This document shows positions 1 to 8,300 of a DNA stretch of 23,395 nt, one piece after another. The translations under genes were made by a program, and so were the position numbers. The stretch covers positions 1 through 23,395 of IMG/VR virus record IMGVR_UViG_3300033571_018432; one strand, 5' to 3'. The first letter of the stretch is position 1. Each line of letters opens with the position of its first letter. The DNA comes from a virus. The notes under the pieces were generated by a model. It was not told where the DNA came from. It worked only from the letters and a program-made list of their open reading frames with translations, and did not search any database.

Positions 1-166
1 ACGAGTGCAGGAAGTTTTGGTAAATTTTGAACCTCGTATTAGATTAGTTCAGATTGTTGCTAATCCAAATATTGATAGTAATGCTTATGATTTAAGAATT
101 TATTTTTATGTTGTAGGTTCAAATGAGTTAATAGAAGTACAATCATTTTTAGAAAGACTAAGATAA
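1..166 (+). CDS. gp25: Baseplate wedge subunit gp25, 3' end only
   Basis: The reading frame is open from base 2 to the TAA at 164-166 and encodes the last 54 residues of a protein that starts outside the window. The visible part contains NFEPRIRLV followed by a hydrophobic alternating strand (YDLRIYFYVV) and a short C-terminal helix. This is the usual C-terminal pattern of the GPW/gp25 family. T4 gp25 is about 132 residues, so roughly 40% of the gene is present. In T4 the protein is a small wedge component with a lysozyme-like fold that sits between sheath and wedge. The stop lies one base before the gp6 start, and 25-6 adjacency is common in marine T4-like phages. The family call rests on remembered family patterns and on the neighbour. 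Confidence 0.82.
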   Translation, partial: RVQEVLVNFEPRIRLVQIVANPNIDSNAYDLRIYFYVVGSNELIEVQSFLERLR

Positions 167-167
167 T

Positions 168-2024
168 ATGGCAAGTAATAAATTAGAAGTAGCTGATTTT
201 GATTTTGATGTTGTTAAAGCCAATTTAAAAACATTTTTACAAAGCCAAACAGAATTTCAAGATTATAATTTTGAAGGTTCAGGTTTTGCCATTCTTTTAG
301 ATATACTAGCTTACAATACACATTATCTAGGTTTCAATGCTAATATGTTAGCAAATGAAATGTACTTAGACAGTGCTGATATAAGAAAAAATATTGTGTC
401 GTTGGCAAAAATGTTAGGTTATACACCAACTTCTGTAAGAGCTCCTAAAGCAAATATAAAATTATCTGTAAACGATGCTACAGGTCCACAAGTAACTTTA
501 CCAAAAGGTACCGTATTTACTACCAGTGTAGATGGAAATTCTTATCAATATTTAACAAATGAAAATTATGTAATTACGCCTACTGATGGACTGTATATAT
601 TTCCTAGTGTAACAATTTACGAAGGAACACTTATAACTTATAGATATACGGTAAACACAAATGATCCAGACCAAAAATTTATAATTCAAAATGCTAACGT
701 AGATACAACTACATTAAAAGTTTCAGTACAAAATAGTTCTATAGACACAACTACAACTGTATACTCTTTAGCCGGTGGTTATAATGGTATTACTGATATA
801 TCAAAAGTTTATTTTTTACAAGAAACAGATGAAGGCAAATTTGAAATTTATTTTGGCGATGGTATCGCAGGTGCAGCTTTACAAAACGGAAATATTATTA
901 TATTAGAATATGTTGTTACAAATAGAGATGAATCAAATGGAGCTTCTTTATTTTCTTTAGGAACTACAATAGGTGGGTTTTCAGATGTAACAATTACAAC
1001 AAATTCTGTATCACAAGGTGGTTCTGTTGCTGAATCAAAAGAGTCAATTCGTTTTAATGCGCCACTTAATTATGCAGCTCAAAATCGTGCGGTTACAACT
1101 TCTGATTATGAAACAATTATAAGGTCGATTTATCCAAATGCTTTATCAGTTAGTGCTTGGGGAGGGGAAGATGAAGAACCTCCAATTTACGGTGTAGTAA
1201 AAATATCTATAAAACCTGCTACTGGTTCAATTTTAACAGAAACAACTAAAAATAATATTATCACTTCTTTAAAACCTTATAATGTTGCATCAGTTAGACC
1301 GCAAATTGTTGATCCTGAAATAACAAATATTCTAATAACAACTACAGCTAGATATGATCAAAAATTAACTACAAAAAATGAAGAAACTTTACAAACAAAC
1401 ATATTTGATGTTTTAACAGAATATAATACAAACGTTTTACAAAAATTTGATGGAATTTTTAGATTTTCTAAAGTTACTAAAATTATAGACGAAACAGATA
1501 ATAGTCTTGTGTCAAACATAACTACAATTAGAATTAAAAAAACTTTTACTCCTGTTTTAAATACAACCTCAAGATATAACATTTATTTTAGAAACTCATT
1601 TTTTCATCCTAACAGCGGATATAACGAAGTAAATGGAGGAATTTTAGAATCTTCAGGATTTAAAGTATCAGGTGATACTACTTTCGTATATTACTTAGAT
1701 GATGATGGAGCCGGCAACATTAGAAGATATAGATTATTAGGTTCTCAAAGAATATATGTAAATAATTCTCAAGGAGTTATCAATTATGAATTAGGACAAA
1801 TTACTTTAAATTCACTTCAAATTTCAACAGTTGAAAATATTAGAGGCAATACTTCTTCAGTAATAGAATTAATAGTAAAACCTAAATCAAATGATATTGT
1901 TCCTGTAAGAAATCAAATTATAGAAATTGATTTAGAAAACTCTATCATAAATGTAGAAGCCGATACTTTTATAGGTGGTTCGTCAGATGCAGGAGTTGGT
2001 TATACAACAACATCTAGTAACTAA
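168..2024 (+). CDS. gp6: Baseplate wedge subunit gp6 (baseplate J-like)
   Basis: The product is 618 residues; T4 gp6 is 660 and cyanophage versions are near 600. The N-terminus (residues 1-100) has the characteristic run FDFDVVKANLKTFLQSQTEF, then LLDILAYNTHYLGFNANML and AKMLGYTPTSVRAPKA, which I recognise as gp6 of T4-like marine phages. The middle (about 290-400) carries the ESKESIRFNAP and NRAVTTSDYE segments typical of baseplate-J family proteins. In T4, gp6 dimers clamp neighbouring wedges into the inner baseplate ring around the hub. ATG 168 begins one base after the gp25 stop. No strong Shine-Dalgarno site is visible, so translation is probably coupled to gp25. No truncation is seen. 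The T4-like function is inferred from family membership. Confidence 0.93.
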   Translation: MASNKLEVADFDFDVVKANLKTFLQSQTEFQDYNFEGSGFAILLDILAYNTHYLGFNANMLANEMYLDSADIRKNIVSLAKMLGYTPTSVRAPKANIKLSVNDATGPQVTLPKGTVFTTSVDGNSYQYLTNENYVITPTDGLYIFPSVTIYEGTLITYRYTVNTNDPDQKFIIQNANVDTTTLKVSVQNSSIDTTTTVYSLAGGYNGITDISKVYFLQETDEGKFEIYFGDGIAGAALQNGNIIILEYVVTNRDESNGASLFSLGTTIGGFSDVTITTNSVSQGGSVAESKESIRFNAPLNYAAQNRAVTTSDYETIIRSIYPNALSVSAWGGEDEEPPIYGVVKISIKPATGSILTETTKNNIITSLKPYNVASVRPQIVDPEITNILITTTARYDQKLTTKNEETLQTNIFDVLTEYNTNVLQKFDGIFRFSKVTKIIDETDNSLVSNITTIRIKKTFTPVLNTTSRYNIYFRNSFFHPNSGYNEVNGGILESSGFKVSGDTTFVYYLDDDGAGNIRRYRLLGSQRIYVNNSQGVINYELGQITLNSLQISTVENIRGNTSSVIELIVKPKSNDIVPVRNQIIEIDLENSIINVEADTFIGGSSDAGVGYTTTSSN

Positions 2025-2029
2025 TAGTT

Positions 2030-4609
2030 ATGGCCATATTTAAGGACAAACTTTCAAGTCTTATAGGTTCACAGGTACCTGATTTTGTACTTGAGGATCA
2101 TCCTAAATTTTTACAATTTTTAAAAACATATTACGCTTTTATGGAGGCTGCCGAATTGTCGGTAACTTCTATTCAAACAACAGATGGTATACAATTAGAA
2201 ACAGAAACTCAACAATTTAATGTTTTACTTTTGGATGGTTCTAATGTAGGTTCAGAAAGAACTGTTTTAGATACTAATGATAAAATAATCTTAGAAAGTT
2301 CTACGTTTGGTAAATTTACCAGAGGAGAAATTATACAAGGCCAAACTTCAAAGGCCACTTCAACAATATTAACTGAAGATTTAGATAATGGGCGATTATT
2401 CATTTTATCACAAGATAAATTTATAAATGGAGAAACAATTTTAGGATTATCTTCAAACGCTAGTGCAATTGTAAATAATTATAGACCTAATCCTGTAAAT
2501 AATATACAAGAGTTATTAAATTTTAGAGATCCTGATAAAGTAATAACTAGTTTTTTAAATAAATTTAGAAGTGAATTTTTAGCAACAATACCTGAAAATT
2601 TAGCAGAAGGGTTAAACAAAAGAAATTTAATTAAAAATATTAAATCTTTATATAAAACAAAAGGTACAAATGTAGGGCATGAAATATTTTTTAGATTATT
2701 ATTTGATATTAAATCAGAAACTTTATACCCTAGTGAACAAATTTTAAGAGTATCTGACGGAATTTGGGATACAAAAAAAGTTATTAGAGCAATAACAGTT
2801 ACAGGAGATACATCAAAATTAGTAGGTAGGACAATAACAGGTCAAACATCAGGAACTACTGCTATAGTAGAAAATATTTTAAAATTTCAAGTAGGTTCGG
2901 ACGAAGTTACTGAATTTACAATTAATGAAAATACCTTTACAGGAAATTTCACTATTGGAGAAGAAATTAGAGGAACACAATTTGACGATTCAGATATTTT
3001 TATAAAAAGTAATATTACAGGACTTTTAACTACACCTAATATTACAAATGCTGGAAGTTTATATTTACCTAATGATGATGTAACACTTATAGGAGGTGGA
3101 ACAGGAGCTTTATTACAAGTTGAAAATGTTGGTTCAGGAAAAATTACAGATTTAATAGTAGATAATGGTGGATTAAATTATAGTGAAGGAGATGTTTTAA
3201 CTTTTAATAATACAGGAACAAATGGAACTTCAGCTGCAGCAATAGTTTCAATAGTTAATGGAGGATTTACATTAGAAGATAGTAATTCTTCTACAGAAGA
3301 TCATATTGTTTTAGAAACGGCTACAGCAGAAGAAGGAATTTTTGTTGGAAATAAGTTTGTGCAAGAAATTGGCACAGGTGTTAGAGATATTACAGATTTT
3401 AGAATAAAAAATCCAGGTTATAATTATTTTAGTTTACCAACTGTAACTATAACTAGTAATAATGGATTAAATGCTGTCATAAGGCCTTATGGTGATGAAA
3501 TAGGAAAACTATTATCTGTAAAAATATCTGAGTCTGGAAAATCTAATGAATTGGCTCCTTCTCCTACATTAAATTTGCCTGTAAATTTATTAGTAATTAA
3601 TAAAAGTGGAAATTTTTTACCAAATGATACGGTAACAGCATTAAGTGATGATGGTTCTACAGTTGTAACAGCAACAGTTATATCTTTTAATTCAGTAAAT
3701 AATATTTTAAAAGTAAAAAATGCAAATGGAACATTTGCTACACAGGTTAACATTACAAGTTCTTCTGGAGGTGTGGCAAAAATAACAGTATTTAATAAAG
3801 CTACAGCTACAATATCTACTAGTGCAGTTTTTGAAAATAAAGGTAATTATGTAAATCAAAAAGGACACACTTCTGAAACTACAATGAGAATACAAGATAG
3901 TAGATATTATCAGGATTTTTCATATGTATTAAAAGTCGGTCGTACTATTAATGATTGGAGAAAATCTTTTAAACAAACTGTTCATTCCGCAGGATATTTT
4001 TTTCAAGGTCAGCTAAATATTGAATTAACAGCTAATGTTCAAATAAATTCTCCTGTTGCAGGAATTATTTCAGATATTTCTGAAACGCCTATTTTCTCAA
4101 TATTAAATACTCTATTTTCAACAATATTCGGTAGACGATTAGGAACTGAATCTGATGGAACTTCTTTAAGATCTCAAGCTTTAGAAGGAGTTCCTGCAGA
4201 TTTAAATACATCTACAATAGAACATTTTTCTTCTAACACAAGAGATGTTACATTATATAGAGAAAATAATTATTTCTTTGTATTAAAAGAAAATGTTACT
4301 TTAAGAAATAATAGAACTAGATTTGGTAGAGCCGTATCTGGACCTACCTTGTATTATTTACAAAGATATTTATTGAATCAACAAGTTTTTTCGACTCAGG
4401 TTACTTTAGAACAGTTAGGTGATTTAAGAGTTTTTGGTACACAAAATAACAATATAGATGGTGAATTGGTGCAATTTGATGATTTTAACTACTTAATTAA
4501 AACAAATTTAGCTATACCATCTCAATTGATTATATTTGGAGAAAATACTTTTGATGAAACTGTTGCAACTTTTGACTCAAATTCAATAACTTTTGATGCA
4601 ACTCCATAG
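2030..4609 (+). CDS. Large baseplate wedge protein, gp7-like by position
   Basis: The product is 859 residues. The N-terminus has VPDFVLEDHPKFLQFLKTYY, a pattern common at the start of myovirus wedge proteins. Residues 172-225 (FLNKFRSEFLATIPENL, then SLYKTKGTNVGHEIFFRLLF) match a motif widespread in large phage baseplate proteins. Residues about 95-145 and 255-315 are two copies of a GE-I-G-TS module, and 337-395 is a GSGY-like beta repeat. A conserved block near 633-662 (VLKVGRTINDWRKSFKQTVH) resembles the C-terminal region of cyanophage homologues. Lying between gp6 and gp8, it occupies the place of T4 gp7 (1032 residues), the wedge initiator that binds gp8 and gp10. The gp7 equivalence is inferred from order and general motifs. 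It is surely a virion protein and may be a distant gp7. ATG 2030 follows gp6 by five bases without a clear ribosome site. Confidence 0.75.
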   Translation: MAIFKDKLSSLIGSQVPDFVLEDHPKFLQFLKTYYAFMEAAELSVTSIQTTDGIQLETETQQFNVLLLDGSNVGSERTVLDTNDKIILESSTFGKFTRGEIIQGQTSKATSTILTEDLDNGRLFILSQDKFINGETILGLSSNASAIVNNYRPNPVNNIQELLNFRDPDKVITSFLNKFRSEFLATIPENLAEGLNKRNLIKNIKSLYKTKGTNVGHEIFFRLLFDIKSETLYPSEQILRVSDGIWDTKKVIRAITVTGDTSKLVGRTITGQTSGTTAIVENILKFQVGSDEVTEFTINENTFTGNFTIGEEIRGTQFDDSDIFIKSNITGLLTTPNITNAGSLYLPNDDVTLIGGGTGALLQVENVGSGKITDLIVDNGGLNYSEGDVLTFNNTGTNGTSAAAIVSIVNGGFTLEDSNSSTEDHIVLETATAEEGIFVGNKFVQEIGTGVRDITDFRIKNPGYNYFSLPTVTITSNNGLNAVIRPYGDEIGKLLSVKISESGKSNELAPSPTLNLPVNLLVINKSGNFLPNDTVTALSDDGSTVVTATVISFNSVNNILKVKNANGTFATQVNITSSSGGVAKITVFNKATATISTSAVFENKGNYVNQKGHTSETTMRIQDSRYYQDFSYVLKVGRTINDWRKSFKQTVHSAGYFFQGQLNIELTANVQINSPVAGIISDISETPIFSILNTLFSTIFGRRLGTESDGTSLRSQALEGVPADLNTSTIEHFSSNTRDVTLYRENNYFFVLKENVTLRNNRTRFGRAVSGPTLYYLQRYLLNQQVFSTQVTLEQLGDLRVFGTQNNNIDGELVQFDDFNYLIKTNLAIPSQLIIFGENTFDETVATFDSNSITFDATP

Positions 4610-4624
4610 TAGCTGAAGATGTTA

Positions 4625-4632
4625 TATAAATA
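4625..4632 (+). promoter_or_regulatory. T4-type late promoter box (TATAAATA)
   Basis: This is an exact TATAAATA in the 51-base gap before the gene at 4661. T4 late promoters consist of this octamer near -10, read by the phage sigma factor gp55, and marine T4-like phages use an NATAAATA version. From this copy transcription would start near 4638, giving a leader of about 23 bases that includes the whole ribosome site. It is therefore the better of the two adjacent copies. Confidence 0.72.
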
Positions 4633-4635
4633 GTT

Positions 4636-4643
4636 TATAAATA
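4636..4643 (+). promoter_or_regulatory. Second tandem late promoter box (TATAAATA)
   Basis: This is a second exact TATAAATA, 11 bases downstream of the first. A start from this box would fall near 4649, inside the AAAAGGA ribosome site at 4647-4653. It may thus be a weak or non-productive copy, or allow a very short leader. The duplication is plain in the sequence; the functional ranking is inference. Confidence 0.5.
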
Positions 4644-4646
4644 AGT

Positions 4647-4653
4647 AAAAGGA
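4647..4653 (+). promoter_or_regulatory. Ribosome binding site that fixes a GTG start
   Basis: AAAAGGA lies seven bases before GTG 4661. The reading frame that follows has no in-frame ATG until residue 176, well past the conserved N-terminal motif. The Shine-Dalgarno site therefore supports GTG 4661 as the true start. Confidence 0.7.
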
Positions 4654-4660
4654 TATAAAA

Positions 4661-5335
4661 GTGGTTAAAAAAGTAGTAGGTTTAGGTACAGTTCCCAACG
4701 ATAACACAGGTAGTAGTTTAAGAACTGGTGGAGAATTTATAAACGATAACTTTTCAGAAATTTACACAGCTTTAGGAACAGGCACAGCTTTATCAATAGA
4801 CGTTTCCGGTGCAACAGCAAATCAAATTTTAAGATACAGTTCAGGAGCTGGAAAATTTGTTCCTGATAGTTTTGCGGCAACTTATAATTTATTTGTTCAA
4901 GGTAGTTCAGGTGCAGCACAAACATTAAATAGTGGTGATACTATTAATTTAGTAGGTGGTTCAGGTATTAGTACTACAACTTCTTCTTCAGATACCGTAA
5001 CATTTTCAATTGATAATTCTGTTACAACAAATACAGGAACACAAACACTTACAAATAAAACATTAAATTCACCAAAAATTAATGAAAATGTTGTTTTAAC
5101 TTCAACGGCTACAGAATTAAATTTATTAACAGGCGTTGCGGCACTATTAACATCTTCAAATGCCGTAACTCTTACAAATAAAACAATGAGTGGAGCTAGT
5201 AATACTTTTTCTAGTATTCCTGTTACTGCAATAGGAAATGGTATTATTTCTAATACAGAATTTGAATACTTAGACGGACTTACGGATAATATACAAGCTC
5301 AATTATATAGTTTATCAATAGCATTAGGATCATAA
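4661..5335 (+). CDS. Small baseplate/tail-fibre protein with gp10-like N-terminus
   Basis: The product is 224 residues and starts at GTG with a good upstream AAAAGGA. Residues 7-40 (GLGTVPNDNTGSSLRTGG, then FINDNFSEIYTALGTG) follow the pattern seen at the N-terminus of T4 gp10, which reads GNVVDDGTGDYLRKGG then INENFDELY as I remember it. In T4 that region anchors the gp10 trimer to the wedge. Residues 93-115 form a short strand-rich module also seen in the gene at 19863. TLTNKT occurs twice (129-134 and 170-175) around TATELNLLTGVA, a pattern typical of trimeric fibre shafts in marine phages. The protein is far shorter than gp10 (602 residues). I infer a short appendage anchored to the baseplate. 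Two late promoter boxes lie directly upstream, and the next gene begins one base after its stop. Confidence 0.7.
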   Translation: MVKKVVGLGTVPNDNTGSSLRTGGEFINDNFSEIYTALGTGTALSIDVSGATANQILRYSSGAGKFVPDSFAATYNLFVQGSSGAAQTLNSGDTINLVGGSGISTTTSSSDTVTFSIDNSVTTNTGTQTLTNKTLNSPKINENVVLTSTATELNLLTGVAALLTSSNAVTLTNKTMSGASNTFSSIPVTAIGNGIISNTEFEYLDGLTDNIQAQLYSLSIALGS

Positions 5336-5336
5336 A

Positions 5337-8300
5337 ATGGCAAAAAAAGTAAGGCAAATTTATTTCTTTCAACCAGGTATACCATTATCTTCTAATAGAA
5401 AACCTAACGCTTACTCATTCATAAATTCAAATTTAGAATTTATAAAAGATGAAGCAGAAGCATATGTATTTCAACAAAAAGCTGCAAACAATGCTCCTTT
5501 TATAGGATATACATATACTAGTTCTGCTTTACAAAATGATGTAGCTGCTATAGTAAACGCTGTAATTTTTGACATTAGATATGGAGGCAATTCATCTACA
5601 AGAACTCAAGCTGCTTCTTATTGGGCAGGAGCCACATCAAAAATTTCAGGAACGAGAACAGCTGAAATAGCTTATATAAATTATGTTAAAACTTTGGTTA
5701 CTACATACATTATAACAAATACAAATTTTCCTTCTTTACAAAGTCCTGTTGTAACAACTCAAACTTTGTCTGGTGGCGTTACAGCTGAGGCAAGTATCGC
5801 AACTACAATTAATTCATTATTTACAATTGTAACAGATGTTATACAAAACGGTTTATCGAGTTTGCCAGATTTAGTTACAAGTTCAATTAGTTCAATAGAA
5901 GTTTTAGGTAAAGTAGGATTAGAAGATTTATTATTAATAACAAATGTTACAGACAATGTAGTAATTTATAATTTTGCTGACAATTCTAAAGGAGCAACAG
6001 TATCATTTAGTCCTAGTAATTCTATAAATTTTCCTAATGCAACAACTGTAGATAATGGTACAACAACAATATACTTAAACTATAATACAGACACTATGTC
6101 ATCTTCTGACACTTTACAAATTTTTGAAGAAAGTGAACAGATTGTAAGATTAAATGATATTGCTACAGATGCAATAGAACGTATGAGAGTTGCAAGACCT
6201 CAAGCGATGATTGATGCTGACTTTGAATATGGATTACAACCTACTAAATGGCAAGCAATTGCAACACAAAGAGGATATCCATCTACTTATGAAATACCTG
6301 GTTCTGAAAAAGTAGTAACTTCTATTACTACAGACGCTTCTACAACAACTGCAGGAGTAGGTCCTTCATTATTGACAGTAACTACTCAAGGAGCTCATGG
6401 ATTTACCGCTGGAGATGCCTTTGCTATAAAAGCTCTTTCTTCATCTATATCAGGATTTTCAAGAGCTGAAGGAAATTTTACAGTTCAATCAGTACCTTCA
6501 ACAACAACATTTACTTATTATTCTAAAGCAAAAGTAGGAACAAGTTCTGGACAACAATGTGTTACTTCTACAACATTATTAAGAGAAGCTGATTTTTATA
6601 CAGGTGCTCAAGTAGGTAATGTTAATTTTTCCGTTTTCTCTAATGGTTCTAGTGGTTCTATTACAACAATTTTAGCTGCTCCCTCAGGTTCACAAAGAGT
6701 AACATTTACAGGAACAGTTCCTCCTATAAATTCTCCAATTACATCAGCTCTTACAACTGGTTCAACAACTTTTATAACAACAGGAACTCAAATTACTTCA
6801 AATGTTGGAACAGGTGGCACAGTTGCAACTTATTACACAACAACTGATGCAAGCATTGGCGCTACTTCACTAACATTAGCAAGCGTATCAGGTTTACAAG
6901 TAGGTATGGCAATAAACCGAGGTGATGGTACTCAAGCTTTAATAACAAATATTATAGGAAATATTATTGTATTAAATACAGCTTTAACATCAACTAAACA
7001 AGGTGATGTACAAACTTATAATGATTTAGCAATTACAGAAATTGTTGGTACAGGTTCAAGTGCTACATTTAATATAGGTAAAACAGGAGGCGTTTACAGT
7101 GTATCTTCAATAACTTCTGCTGGTTCTGGTTATAATGTAGGAGACACTTTAAGAATATTAGGAGCAGATTTAGGTGGTATTACTGGAGATAATCAAAATT
7201 ATGTTACACCTACATTAACTGAAATTTTACCAACAGGAACAAGTGCTACATTTAACGTAAGTAGAAGTTCAGGCATTTATACAACAGTTACTATTAACAC
7301 CGCAGGTTCAGGTTATTTTACAGGAGATGCAATAGTTATACCTGGTTCTAGTTTAGGAGGAACAAGTGCTCACGATTTAATTATAGTTGTAACAGGAGTA
7401 ACTAATGATACAACTGGTGGAGCAATAACATCTGTATTTTTTGAAGGAACAGCTAATGGAACAGGTTCAAGTTCAGCCGTTTCAGGAACAAATTCATTAT
7501 CAGGCGCAACAGGTCTTAACTTAACAGTAAATAGAACAAATGGAGTATATTCTGTAACGTCTATAAGTTCAGGTGGAGTAGGATATGTTGTTGGTGGAAG
7601 ATTTAAAATTTTAGGAACAAATTTAGACGGCACATCTCCTACTAATGATGCTGTAGTAAGAATAACATCTACAACAGGATCTTTAGATTCTGCTTTTGCA
7701 GTTTCTATTTCAGGTACTGCTGTTGTAGGTACGGATTTAATATTAAACGTTACATCAATAGGAGGTGGCGGAACATTAACAGGCGTAACAATAAAATCTG
7801 GTTCAGGTTCAGGAACAGCTAACTATACATCTGTTAATTCTTACAATATATCAGGTGGAGCTTCAGGCGCTCTTGTACATGTTACAAGAAATGCTGGTGT
7901 ATATTCCCTTTCTATAGCAGCTGCAGGTACAAATTATGTTGTAGGCCAAAGATATAAAATTTTAGGAACATCTTTAGAAGGCGCTACTACAACAAATGAT
8001 TTATCTTTAACTGTTGCTACTGTTAGCGGAAGTGCTAATGGCGTAGCTACTTTTACATTAAGTGGAACAGCAATTAGAGGTTCAACAACAATCATATATT
8101 CAACAATTGCATTAAGTGCTAACACCATAAATGCTTGTGTTGCAAGTAATACTATAAATTATTCTTCTATAGCAACACTTCAAGCTACTTTTGATACACC
8201 TCATGGATTTGTTCCAGGAATGACTTTTTTAGCAATTATTAATTCTGATAATGGAAATAACAATCATACATTTGCTTCAGGACCATTTTTTGTAGATAAT

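Noticed and set aside
2030-4609. Firm gp7 gene name
   Set aside because: Order fits T4 6-7-8 and the N-terminal motifs are wedge-like, but these motifs occur in several large baseplate proteins, so I left the symbol empty.
7041-8022. Repeats that could suggest a CRISPR array or DNA satellite
   Set aside because: The periodicity is at protein level, copies diverge in DNA, spacing is irregular, and the frame is maintained throughout.
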